Assembly (NCBI GenBank): GCA_965153455.1
Contig: OZ234494.1
Location: 14,136,001-14,200,000 of the forward strand
Direction: 5' to 3'
Source of the DNA: Sphagnum compactum
Taxonomy: Eukaryota; Bryophyta; Sphagnopsida; Sphagnales
Length of the DNA: 64,000 bases
The translations under genes were made by a program, and so were the position numbers. Below the pieces are notes generated by a model. It searched no databases and was not told the DNA's origin. It saw only the letters and a list, made by a program, of their open reading frames with translations. Of this stretch, positions 12,901-23,869 are shown in pieces (position 1 is the stretch's first letter; every line of letters begins with the position of its first letter).

Positions 12901-15900
12901 GAAAGTTTGAATATGTGTTTTTTTTAATTACCCATAATAGTCTTTTTTTAGTGTCTAAATGTGCTTTTGATCATTAAATTACATAATTTGAAGAACGTCT
13001 TCAAAAAAAATTATATTTTAGTATAAACAAATGCAAGGTTGCATTTTTACAAATATTGAATGTGTTATATAAGATTATTTTATTTAATTTGTATATATGT
13101 TATGCTCCATTTGGGATAATGTTATAAAAAGGTATGTTTGATTAAGTCAATGTATAATGTATCATTGAAGGTTTGAAACACATATTATTTTTAAAATATT
13201 GAAATGTCTACTTTTGTTGAAATTTACACATTTGATTTGTTTGAAAATTCATGGAAACATTTGTGAATTGAACTTTCAAAGTTGGCATTATCATCCTATA
13301 ATGGGCCCTATCCAAAACACGGAGGCCATGACTTGAAAAAACATAGTCCTTCGAAAGGACCTACACCTTGGGCCGATTAGTTCCTTTTACTGTGAATGCA
13401 CCCTTTGCTGATTTGATTTTTGTTGGGTCAATGTCTTTGTTGTAGGTGTTAAAGGTGTTGACATCACCCATCACATGCTTTGAGGCTTTAAAATCCAAAC
13501 ACCAACTTGGATCCACAACACAATTATCCAAATTTAGTGAAAAAATCCAACATCAAGCATGTTGGCAAAATTTGATTGATTAAGTTTTTGTTTTTCCAAG
13601 GTCAATATTCCAACATCAAAAACTTATAACCCACCATTTTCAACTTTTATGTTGTCTCCATTGTTCTCCTTTTTAGTTCATTTGTTAGGTCTTCTACAAT
13701 TATATTCTTGTGTTGTTAATTCCATAACTTCCTTGCATCTAGCCTTTGGGGTGGGGGCATTTACTCTACCAATGATCATTATCTCCACAATTGTGATAAA
13801 AAAATTAATGTTGCAAGTTCAAATTTCATGCTTTGGGGGAATGCACATTATGAAGAGCCTATATCGTTTTTTAGGGTACCCATGTTTGAACTTCAACCAT
13901 GTCATTATGAACAAGCATTTTCACAATGTTTTTGCATATTCTGGTAGTTTGAAACGCAGAGAAGTCAAATGCCAAAGAAAATAGATTTTTTATTTCATAT
14001 GATGTGATGTTAGAATATATTTGTGCAAAAAAATGTGTGTCACATGCAACGTTATAAGCAATGTAAGTATATTTTAAAATGATTGAAATTATTTGATTCT
14101 TTATGAAAGTTGTAATATCTACTAAACATTGTGATCATGATTCTATATGATTAAAATATGTTTATGAGCCATGTAAAGAAGTTGATAATTATCAAATCAC
14201 ATTTGTCAAGGCAATGGTGACAAGAAATATGAGGTGTGCCATTTTTAAAAATTCCATTTCAAATGTCTTTTGGTTGATTATTTCAAACCAAAAATTAGTG
14301 CAATCTAAAACAAGAAACATGTTCTATTATATTGCATATATCATAAATATATCCATTATTTTATTTTTAAATTCTATTTTAGTTTTCAAATAACATTAAT
14401 GTTGTGAAAACCAACATATACAGCATAAACACCAAAAATGAAACCTTAAATAAAATGCAACACATTTTAAGGGTGTAAACACTTTTGATACATGTTGTGA
14501 AAGTGTCCAAGTTGGTCCTCCCAATGTGCTTTTACCCTTTGTCAACATGTGTTTTGTTAAAGTTGGACCTTCGGTCCCATTAGACCATCCATTTGATCTC
14601 CCAACATTATGTAATTGGCTTTTTGATTTGAGTTGCTTCATAACCTTTTAGCCTTCATGATCAAAACTTCATTAGTGTTGCATCTTAATCAAAAATCAAG
14701 GTTCAAAAATCAGTAGAGTGGTCACCTCCTTCACATCTAATACAAACTTTTTAGTGGATGTTTCTTCCTCCATGCATAACGTATGTAACTTGCTTAGCAA
14801 GAAGAATGACCGTGTTATGTTTTTGGTTTTAAACAAATTTTGTACCATAATCCAATAATGATTAGTCCCATCTTCATTAATTATGTAACAAATGTTGTCA
14901 TTTTTGAACATGACAATAAATGACAATGGTGATCATGATGGTAATGAACATACTAATAAAAAAATGATCACCATTGTTTGGTTTTTTCAATCATTGAGAA
15001 TAATAATTTTAATAGCATTCATTGATGTGGTATGTGTGGCTACCTTGGTGGTGGACATTTTTAACAGTTACCTTAGTGGTAGACAACCTAGTAGTTGCCA
15101 CATTGGTGGATGTTGCATTCGTTGTAGTTGATGAATGATTCATAATTTCTCTTTCATTAGACACATTTTCATTTTCACTTTTCACATTACGTAATTAGAA
15201 TGCCCCTCAAATTTATTTGCCTTAGACATGGTGATAGACATGCTCTCCTACCATTATAAGCTAATTCTTCAATTCATTCTTAAACAATTGTATCCAATTT
15301 TTGGTGGATTCACAATTAAAAATGAAAGTTACTCCTTAAACAATACACTTAAAAATTAAGAGCAAAAACATTTTTCAACTTTTTAAGTGGTTTTCATAAC
15401 ACAAAATAATAAGCATTCCCTAACTTGAGCCTTATAAGACAAAGTAGTCTTCACAATAGAAACAATAAACATTTGTGATAAAGCTTACAAAACAAAGTTA
15501 TAATGGGTGAAAACACGGTCAAAGGAGCCAAGGTTGCCAAAGTAAAAGTCATTTTCTAAGGATTGCACATGTATGTCATTTTTTTGTTGGTTTATAATTT
15601 AAAAATTTATATTTTGAATACTCCCTTTAATACTGCATTTTTGATATAAACATTTCGACTACAAATTGATTTTATATCATGTATATTATGCATTGATGCC
15701 CTTTATCACATAAACATGAATAACTTTTGTTAAAAACACATTTTCAAAATCTATAAATTTAAAACATTTTTTAACCAAATGTGCTCAAATCTGTTATAAA
15801 AAGAATTTTCATTAGTTCAAGTCTTTTTGCCCTTCTAATGATCAATGTTAAAATCCTTTCCTACTTTTTGAAGCAATGTTGCACATTTGGTAGAAAAATG

Positions 15901-16205
15901 GATGTTTGAAAAAAATAAGGATTGTTTACTCTCAAGGTTTGAATGCTTTGAACATGTAAACACATTTTTTATTTGTGTCAAATTTTGAGCATGTAAACTT
16001 TGCAATTAATGGAAAATATTGCAAAAAAATTTATGACAATCCAAACTATTATGTTCCACTTCTGATTTTTCAAACATACAAAAATATAGTTTTAAGGAGT
16101 GTGCACTAACTTTGGTGACTCCTTTGATTATGTTTTTATCCTAATCAAAAAATGTTTGCACATACACTAGCAAAGAGACTTGGTTGTTTTGATACCAAGA
16201 AACAA
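9990..16205 (-). mobile_element. Decayed Ty1/copia LTR retrotransposon
   Basis: Read on the minus strand, the copia domains occur in the right order. Gag lies at about 14930-14700 (residues like KLHTLCMEEETS, matching the copia gag helix). Protease is at about 13530-13330 (WCLDFKASKHVMG, where the family has LDSGASxHMTG). Integrase is at about 12090-11780 (KTWVYFMKKNSQSF; HGIKYQLT; HQNKVVKQKI). Reverse transcriptase is at 11060-10500 (NKWVYKTKLGIDGQVEK; YTFAPTIKWGTI; LDVKTMFLYEELQDEVFMQ; KALYGLK; VDDLIIL), followed by the RNase H-proximal DPTQYLQFVSNL region at about 10260. Stops and frameshifts interrupt every domain, and the Y of YVDD is a stop codon, so it cannot be active. A PBS-like TTGGTATCAAAAC (minus) sits at about 16183-16200. 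LTR boundaries were not resolved. Confidence 0.85.
16183..16202 (-). promoter_or_regulatory. Candidate copia primer-binding site
   Basis: On the minus strand this reads TTGGTATCAAAAC, close to the initiator-tRNA-Met complement TGGTATCAGAGC used by copia elements. It lies upstream of the gag remnant in the correct orientation, so the 5' LTR should lie at higher coordinates. Confidence 0.5.
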
Positions 16206-16209
16206 CAAT

Positions 16210-17415
16210 AAATTACATTAGCTTTGATCAAAAGAAACCCAAGCAATAGAATAAATACATAGAAAAAATCCCAAAATCATGGGGTTTTTATGTGCCCACT
16301 GGACAACACTCTTAACTCATCAATTCAACTATAGTGTCAAAATGTGAACTAACTTAACTATGAAATTTAAATACCTATTTGATTGTCTAAGGACCTTCTT
16401 AACTATTAATTTTAAGTACCTATTTACATGCACTAATTACAGGGCAGGTGTGAAACTACAACAAAACAACCTCATTCTTAGTCCTTGCCTGACATAAAGA
16501 TTTGATAACATTTATCTTTTATAAAAGAACAGCTTTGATTCATTGGAGAGGAGAGGAGACACCTCTCCTCTCTTCTCGAATAAGGTGCCATCATTTGTTG
16601 AGGCAGAAGTTTTTCTGGAAGTAGGGCGCCCTCCACATACACTAGCAAAATTCTACTAGTTCTCTATGCTTATGTGATCATTCTTGTATAATGAATAGCA
16701 TTTATACAGCACATTTCAGCCTTCAAATCTGGATTTCAACTATGCCAAATGGATTCAACTCATACATATCAACATTGATCATCCATATCAACCACCTTTT
16801 TAGCTTAATTAGCCAGAACCCCTTCTAACAATGGAGATGGGAGGAAGAAATCAAAAGAAAGTCAAACAAACTAAAACTGAAACTGAAATAAAAGAAGTCT
16901 AAAAAAGCTTATATGCTAACCCTAAATTGTTTTTATGTGAAACATACCTTCTCCTATCTACCCTCCAATTTTGGCAAGCAAGGGTACCCAGCCCAAAACT
17001 CAAACCTGTAGATGAAAACCCAAAAGGGGTATAACCAAAAAAAATTTACCCCTACTACACTATTATGTTTAATTGCCAATGACAGAAATCGAACAAGAAA
17101 ACGTGGAGTTGAAATTGAAAATGAAAGGAAGTCTTAAGAATGAACTAATAAGGTTGATACACTCATGAGCTTGAAGGTTCAAATTGTCCAAAAGGGATTT
17201 ACAGTGTCTTTGAAGTTTGAAATGCGTAGACAAAACCTAAGGTTGATTTCTGGGTGCAATTTCAGTACACTCTTGCAGTAATAGCATTGAATCTCAATGA
17301 TCCTTGTGGACAAGGCTACAGAAAAGTAATGAAAATCACCAACTACTTACCAATTAATGAATGTGACCTTTCATGCAGTAGAGCCCCCTTTTCAGATGCA
17401 GACTCCTGACCACAT
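16210..17415. other. No gene seen; one purine/pyrimidine hairpin
   Basis: Mixed-composition DNA without a supported frame. At about 16546-16579 a GAGAGGAGAGGAGA run is followed by TCTCCTCTCTTCTC and would form a hairpin of about 13 bp. It may be intron or UTR of the former gene that left the pfkB pseudogene. Confidence 0.35.
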
Positions 17416-17420
17416 AAAAT

Positions 17421-17540
17421 TCTTCACTTGGCTTTTGAGCTGCAAAATGATCTTCACTCAGCTCTTGAGTCCAGAAACATCTTCATTCAGCTCCTCGGCC
17501 GCAAAAAGATGTTAACTCAGCTCCTGAGTGAATAATACCA
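17421..17540. repeat. Four imperfect 30-bp tandem units
   Basis: Units start at about 17421, 17451, 17480 and 17510. Each begins TCTTCACTCAGCTC or a close variant, followed by (T/C)TGAG and a CAAAA-rich end. The 30-bp length is a multiple of three, but no long frame covers the array on either strand. Confidence 0.6.
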
Positions 17541-18189
17541 CTATGCATTTGGTAGAATCATGAAAACATCAGACTCTAATAAGTCAGGACCAAGAGCTTG
17601 ACTAAAATAAACTTGTACAAAACGACCATATCTTGTTTAGCTGCTAAGATGTGTACTTGAGTGCTATAAAGTACAACCAGATTGCAAAAATAGCAAGCTA
17701 AGTGTTCATTGTACATTACAGTCCTTAGGAAGCTAGCGACTATGCTTAAGGGACTTCATAGTAAACAATACAGGGTAATATATCCACATACACTCTCAAC
17801 CCCTATCTGTGTACATATGATGGTAATAGCAACAACAATGGTTGGAAATACAATCTCAAGACAACTTGACCTGCTCATGAAGAAGTGGTACCTCCTTTTT
17901 AATGCAAGTATAGTCCACCAAACATCTCAAAACTGCCTGTCTCTCTGACATGCTTAGGATTGCATCTTTTGCTCTGACACACAATGATGCTGCGGCAGCT
18001 ATACCAAAATCCCATATCGCAACAAAGTACAACTTCAAATTTCAATCAATTGCCTTTCTTTTGCAAATGTTCAGTAATCTCACAAATGTGTTGTCAAGTA
18101 GCATTAATAAGAGAGATTTATAAGTTACAGTGTCTGCCTCACTCCAGTCTAAGGAAGCAACATGCCAAAATGGGAGGGTGAAAAGATTA

Positions 18190-19300
18190 CCTGCAAATCA
18201 TAGTGCTTCATTGGGTGACTGGTGCTCAATGAGAGCCACAGCATATGCAGCCATAAAGCCGTCACCAGTACTGTAGCATCAACCACCAGTGGAGGTTGAA
18301 TTGCACGCTGAATCAGTGGAGGCCCATCTTGCAGAACTAGAACTGCATGCTTCGCTACCCAGCTTCACCAAAACATTCTTAACACCCTATCAGAAGGTGA
18401 GCAAAGCAACCCCACTGATTATCATGTTTTAAAACCAATGGAAACATGATTTCCCTTGCATCACCCATAGCACCCACAAACATAAGGAATTGCCATGAAT
18501 ATATAGTTCCTATAAGACAGACATTCCATGTCTTGCAAGAGAAGCACAAGACACCAACTTTGGATCTTGGCAGTAGCTTTGATAGTTTGCTCCCAAGTGT
18601 TTGTTGGCATCCCTGTTAATTCTGCCACCTCTGATTCATTGGGGGTCAGGATTGTGACACACTTGAGGAGCTCTTGAGGAATTGGGATCCCTGTGCCCCT
18701 TGCATCCAAAATAACAGGTAAATTTGCACTCAACGCAATCTGCAAACACATCCTGCAAGATTAGGTCACATATGATTGAATACAAACTTGATAATATCTG
18801 ACTTAGAGAACATGTAAGGATTTTGACACAGCCCCAGACTCCACAAGTTCTGACTTGTAACTGGTACAGAATGCACATATCAAATGTTTTCAAGAGTTCA
18901 GAATCAAAATCATTCTGCAAAAAAGGCCATAGTTACTTTCCTGCTGCAGGGTTTTCCAAATAATGCATGCTGGAATTCATAGACGAAAAGAGCCCCTTAG
19001 CAACATCCATGTTGACAAGTTTTCTGGGACTTCCTGTTGCAAAAGCACAGCACCTGCCTAACAAATCAACTGTTGCACAATCGTCACCAGCCTCCTGATG
19101 CCATCAGCTAAGTGTGGCCAAGAGACAATTGCTCCTTGCACAAGGATAATTGAGTTTTTGGCCCCTGGTTTGTAGCATGACCAACACATGATTGAACTTT
19201 TCATAGTATTCATATGGTCTAAGTGCACTCCAGCAGATGCCAGTGCGTCCCGGTTCAGACTAGCATGGCCATCCTTCCCAACCTGCATGCAAATTGCCAA
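18190..19300 (-). pseudogene. pfkB-family carbohydrate kinase (ribokinase-like) pseudogene
   Basis: Minus-strand fragments follow the order of plant ribokinase-type pfkB kinases, which phosphorylate sugars with ATP. They are QVGKDGHASLNRDALASAG..LDHMNT (19300-19215), PGAKNSIILVQGAIVSWP..DGIRRL..QQLI (to about 19070), AGAVLLQQEVPEN (to about 19010), ANLPVILDARG..IPIPQELLKC..ILTPNESEVAELTGMPT (18720-18590), VLVKLGS (about 18365), then VVDAT and GDGFMAAYAVALIEHQSP (18290-18205). It is broken: compensating -1/+1 shifts around VLVMLQ-PGAK, a TAG just before AGAVLL, a lost base inside the ATP-binding DTGAGD box, and a TGA after NEAL. Acceptor-like TGCAG ends before QVGKD and IALSAN show that introns are kept, so it is a duplicated rather than a retrocopied pseudogene. 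N-terminal exons were not found with confidence. Confidence 0.85.
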
Positions 19301-20035
19301 AATACAGTGAAAACTCCAAAACTAACAAGTTAAAAGTAGGATTTTCATGGGAGATGTGGAGACAGCCAACAGATCCACAAGACCCCATTTTGTAGGAATC
19401 CTGCCTACAGTCAACAGAGAGCAAGAATACATACCAGAAAACCCATTTTGCAAATTCCAAACCACCACTTGTAAAACAGGCATTGTAATGGAGGGTGTAA
19501 TGTAGAGATTGATCCACATAATTTCTCAACCTATATAAACAGTGCGGACATGGGATATGAGACACAAACAAGCTTTCAAACAGCAGAGAAAATTCCAACA
19601 CCAAATTTGATAACATCACGAAATCAATCACCCTGCAACAATTGATAAAATTGCCCTCATATCAATCACCTTTGCCAGGTTTTTATAGCATCTGCAAAGG
19701 ACATGCATTAATAAACGTGTTTAGATCTTGAAATTGAGTAGTAAAAACCATGCACTTGTCTTTCCTCATACTGAAGTCCAGACATGGATCCTAACTTAAA
19801 TGCTTTAGGATGTGACATTATTCAGAAAGCAAAATTTAGAACCCCAAAGGCATCCAAAGATTCTAATTCATCAAAACCCTGCAAAACCTTATTTATAAAC
19901 ACTCCACTGACAGAAAATGTACAAAGGTATTAGGGCCAAGGGAGAATTCAAAGGACGTCAAGTTAGCACAACTAATAAATTAGTTGGTAGTAGATACATG
20001 GTCAACAGCATAACATATGGCTAATTAGGGCAGTT
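19301..20035. other. Possible degraded upstream part of the pfkB pseudogene, otherwise no gene
   Basis: A minus-strand segment near 19390-19460 faintly resembles the GRLxYPT region that precedes VG in ribokinases, but the match is too weak to claim. Nothing else is recognised. Confidence 0.25.
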
Positions 20036-20039
20036 TCTG

Positions 20040-20208
20040 TTTTGACCGTGTACCTACTACCTACTAACAACCATTTGTACATTTGCACTAACCATCTACA
20101 TGCTACTCACCTAGTAGCCACCTATCATCATTCCTATCTACTTACATGATAGGTTACCAAGGTGAAACCCAAGGTTAACTTAGTTGGGATTCATCCAAAT
20201 TGAATCAC
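20040..20208. mobile_element. Single terminus of a TIR element related to the one at 26412-27972
   Basis: Read on the minus strand from 20208, the DNA starts TTCAATTTGGATGAAT, followed by CCAACTAAGTT, CACCTTGGTAAC and then a TAGATAGG-type stretch. The left end of the element at 26412 has the same order: CTCAATTGTGGATGAA, CCAACTGAGTT, CACCTTGGTAAC and GTAGGTAGG. The opposite end of this copy was not found. Confidence 0.5.
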
Positions 20209-20263
20209 AATAGGCTTCCAATCCATGGTCCACTGGTGGCTGTTGGGTCACTTTTGCTTTTAA

Positions 20264-20268
<5 letters not shown>

Positions 20269-20295
<27 letters not shown>
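20269..20295. repeat. (GA)n microsatellite
   Basis: About 13 uninterrupted GA dinucleotides. Confidence 0.95.
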
Positions 20296-20298
<3 letters not shown>

Positions 20299-20360
20299 CA
20301 TTTCTGAATTCTAACCAGCTGCCATGGGTAATTCTTCCTCTTCCTCATGCATGCAGATTA

Positions 20361-21904
20361 AGGCCGACTTTAGACGAGGGTCCAAGGTCCAGGGACCAAT
20401 GAATTCAAGCAATCTTATTGGTCAAAAGCTTTAAATTGGTCCCAAGGCCTTTAGACGAGGGTCCAAGACCAAAAAGTGGCAAATTGAGGCTATGTGACCA
20501 AACAGCAGGTCACCACACTGGTGTGAACACAACATGTTTTTGAGGTTTGATTTTGTTTTATTAGTTGTCATTATTTTTGCTGCAGGAATCTCTCCATTAC
20601 TGCTGCATGGAATGCATGGGGAGGTCCCTCTCTGGGTGTGTGTGATATGAAGTACAGGAAGGAGGCAGCGCGAATGATGGTGAGGAGTGGAGCTGCATTG
20701 ATGAAGGGAAGTGGAAGGAACGACGGCGGACAGAGTGGGAGGGAAGATGAAATGGTAAGGAGGGAGCTTTGGAGGAGGAGACTAGCAGAGGAGTGGAGCT
20801 GGAGGAAAAAAGGTTTTGGTCTTGCTCGGTGTGTAATGGGTAGTAGAGTAGTGCCGAATGTGGTAGATGGAGTCAGAGATGCATAGACAGATAGGTTTGG
20901 AGGTCTGTTTCGGGAAGAACTTGGCTGGTTGTTGAAATTCTCCGCTACGCCAGCAACTTGGCCAAGTAGATGTGAATGCACTTATGAAAGGTTGGTGCCG
21001 AGGTATGATGAGGAACTGAGGGATCCGAGCCTTAAAATGGGGGGGGAAGGGGCATATTGACGAGAATGAGCATCTGGGATGGGGAACTTGGGTTGCAGTA
21101 TCGTGCATTGGTGTTGTTAGCTGTTGTCTGAGTGAGTAACAGGGTGGGTTTTGAAACCAGAGGTCTGCTGATCGTCTTTGCATGAGAATCAGTCCCTTTG
21201 AGAGGCACTAGCAAGCTTAGTTTCTGCTGTTCCGAATCAGAGGTTTCAGAATGCATTTGGACCCGAGAGTGTTCGGGTCATAGGTTTTTCAGTCAAGAAG
21301 AGTGAAGTAAAGTTGCATGGTTGCATTCTGTGGGAAAACGGGTTAGAGGCTCAATGGATCAAGTGAGCACTGAGAGCTCTGACCTCAAAGGCTATACCTC
21401 AATAGGAGTCTGATCTTTGATGAATATCCTGGAGTCAGGAAGCTTGTACTCTCTGGCCATTTTTGTGAATGCAAGGTGTGAGTTCTGGGTTCTGCAATCA
21501 GCTCTACCGAACTGTATGAGTATAAGCAGTGTCTGTTTAAAGATCAGCGAATGTATACAGGAATATTTTGTGACGAAGAATGAGAGAAAGGATCAGGGGT
21601 TGTGGTTTGTTTCAGAATCTCAGAAAATCCAACTCTGTGTAGGCCATACAAGTCGTCAGGTTGGTTGTTTTGTCTTCCACCCTCTTTTTTTGGTCACAGC
21701 TAAACCTACATGGCACTTCTTTTGAAGAGAAAATCAATTGGTTTAGACCAAAAAATACTGTTAAAAGGGGAGCTCCTGATTTGGAGAACCAAGAATCAGG
21801 CTAGGGACCAAGGCATAGTCCAACTCAAGGATTCAATTTGCTTCAAATCGGTACAAATTGGTTCCTAGGAAATTGGACCCTGGACCCTTGTCTAAAGTGG
21901 GCCT
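20361..21904. mobile_element. TIR DNA element A, carrying a GC-richer interior
   Basis: The left end AGGCCGACTTTAGACGAGGG mirrors the right end, which read on the minus strand is AGGCCCACTTTAGACAAGGG. That gives inverted repeats of over 20 bp with few mismatches. Flanking CAGATTA (left) and AAGATTA (right) could be a 7-bp target duplication with one difference. Subterminal words (TTATTGGTC, GGTCCAAG, AATTGGTTTAGACC) recur in element B. The interior at about 20520-21700 is purine-rich on the plus strand and absent from B. It has a 136-aa minus frame and an 82-aa plus frame, neither recognised. No transposase was seen, so it would be non-autonomous. Confidence 0.7.
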
Positions 21905-22264
21905 AAGATTAAGGGCACTTTAGATGAAGGTCCAACAAAATGGAGCAATCTTATTGGTTGAGTCAAAAATTGGACTGAAGGTTTTAGATCAGGATCCAAA
22001 ACCAACTCAACCCAATGTGAGGTGACATTTACATGGCATCATTGTGGAGGGAAATTCAATTGGTCTAGATCAAAAAATGAACTTAAAAGAGAGATTATGC
22101 TTTGGAAAATCAAGAAATAAGCTAGGGTTCTTCTGTTTAAAGTTGAGATTGTGCAAGAATAGAAGACATGTCGTGAATTGAAGATGTTGGAAACACACCC
22201 ATCCCTCCATTTTTTAGCATGTTTAGTGTTGACATGACTAGATTTGCAAATTCACATAATACCC

Positions 22265-22913
22265 ATGTGTGGTTCACATAAATGTGAGATGAAGGTTGTT
22301 GCACTAAGATTGAAAAATGTTTTAAAATGAAAACAGAAAGTTTTGGTCATGAAAGGTGCACCCATTTTCACAAGTTGAATCTTTTACAAGAAATCCCTAA
22401 ATTAGCTCCCCTCCCATAGAGATAACAAACAAGGAAGAAGGTGATCATAGTTATGATGAAAGAGAAAAATGGTAAAAATAAAAAGGTTGGAAAAAAATGG
22501 ATGGATGATAAAATATTACATTTGATTACAAGGAGAAATGAAACTTGAATTTATCGAAAATGCGAGAAAACAAAGTAAATTCCAATTTACTTGAAACCCT
22601 AGTTGTGCTTGTTTTGATAAACCCTTGTTTTAAAATGAATTTTTATAAAAGATTTCAAACTGTATTTTTTTCAGATCTTAAACTTTATTGAAGTGATAAA
22701 TTTTTTGAAACCAAAGTAAACAGAAAAAAAAACAATGATTTCATGCATTGCCATAGTTAAACTAGGACCTTTCAATATCTTGTACCTATGTTCATTCATT
22801 GTGTGTGTAAGGAGCAGGAAGCAAAACAAAAAAAAATATGAAAAAAAAGAGAAAAAAAAGAAAAAAGAAAAAAATGTCAACCTAATCATCTCACATTTAT
22901 GTGAACCACACAT
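22265..22913. mobile_element. Nested element with perfect 28-bp terminal inverted repeats
   Basis: Bases 22265-22292 (starting ATGTGTGGTTCACATAAATG) are the exact reverse complement of 22886-22913. The 28-bp repeat itself holds the palindrome CACATAAATGTG. The 593-bp interior is AT-rich with poly-A runs and no coding frame. Perfect ends suggest a recent event or selection. No clear target duplication was found. Confidence 0.7.
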
Positions 22914-22999
22914 CTATCTATGAAACAAGGTAGTTTGTTTTGTTTTGTAATTATGAGATCCACCAAATTGGGGCACATTAGATTGTGTTCTTAGTATCT

Positions 23000-23545
23000 T
23001 TGAAAAGCTCTCAATGAGGAGGGGTGCATTAGCTTGGTTTTCACGACGTTTGGACTTGTGGTGTAAAAGTTCTTGAATATTGAGTGATTTTTTCACTAAA
23101 AGTTAAATTAAATCATAGCTGAAAATTTCAAAGGAATTGAGATTTTCTTCTGGTGTTGTTTGAAAGATCTCAAGATGCAGGACTTAATGGAATATATTTT
23201 GTCAAATTTGGACTTAGGATGGGGGAGATCTTGAATTGCGGTTTGTCACTGAAAATTCAAATAAATCACAAAAACCAAGTTTTGGAAGGAAAAGTCAGTT
23301 GAGAACATGGTCACACTTGAAGATCTACCATTCAATTCAAGTGCGAGAAATTGGGATGTGCCTTTGCTATTGTTGGAAAGATCTCAATGAGTAGGATTTA
23401 TACAAATTTATTTCGTAAGTTTTGAACTTAGAATGTGATACAAATTTTAAGTGATTTTCGTCACTGCAAATTCAAATAAATTACAAAAAACCAGGTTTTA
23501 GAATGAAAAATTCGATGGGAATGTGGTCACACTTGCCGGTCATAT
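23000..23545. repeat. Imperfect tandem repeat, about 160-214 bp units
   Basis: Units begin GAAAAGCTCTCAATGAGGAG (23002), GAAAGATCTCAAGATGCAGG (23162) and GAAAGATCTCAATGAGTAGG (23376). The last two share ATTCAAATAAAT(C/T)ACAAAAA and ATGTGGTCACACTTG-type blocks near their ends. The first unit is shorter and more diverged. Confidence 0.65.
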
Positions 23546-23869
23546 TTAACTTTTCAAAAATTGGTTATAGGGTCTAGGGTTTAAAGTTTAATTTAACCTT
23601 ACATCCTAAACCTCACAAAACAATTTTCATATGTTGAGTTTCCCTTATTTTGAAACAGGTTCACACTTGGGCTAATGGCATGGGCCATACTAGTTTTTAT
23701 TAAATGAACACTCAAATTCAACCCTATGGACACATTCATTGTATCTGATTTTTAAAAAATTAAAAAATTAAAAAATGCGAAGAAACTTCCAATTCAAGGT
23801 TCAAATTGTCTCAAATTGGTCCCTCTGATTTTGGACCCTCAGACTGTCCTCTAAAGTGGCTCTAAGAAC

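Larger units (their letters stand above)
21912..23863. mobile_element. TIR DNA element B, abutting relative of element A
   Basis: The left end AGGGCACTTTAGATGAAGG is matched by the right end, which on the minus strand reads AGAGCCACTTTAGAGGACAG and then carries GAGGGTCC. Left subterminal sequence up to about 22140 matches both subterminal parts of element A without A's 1.2-kb interior. The remaining interior holds a nested element (22265-22913) and a tandem repeat (about 23000-23545). No transposase was seen. Confidence 0.6.

Noticed and set aside
20571-20981. 136-aa minus frame as a conserved gene
   Set aside because: It lies inside TIR element A, is rich in S, P and L from purine-rich complementary DNA, and I recognise no domain; kept only as possible cargo.
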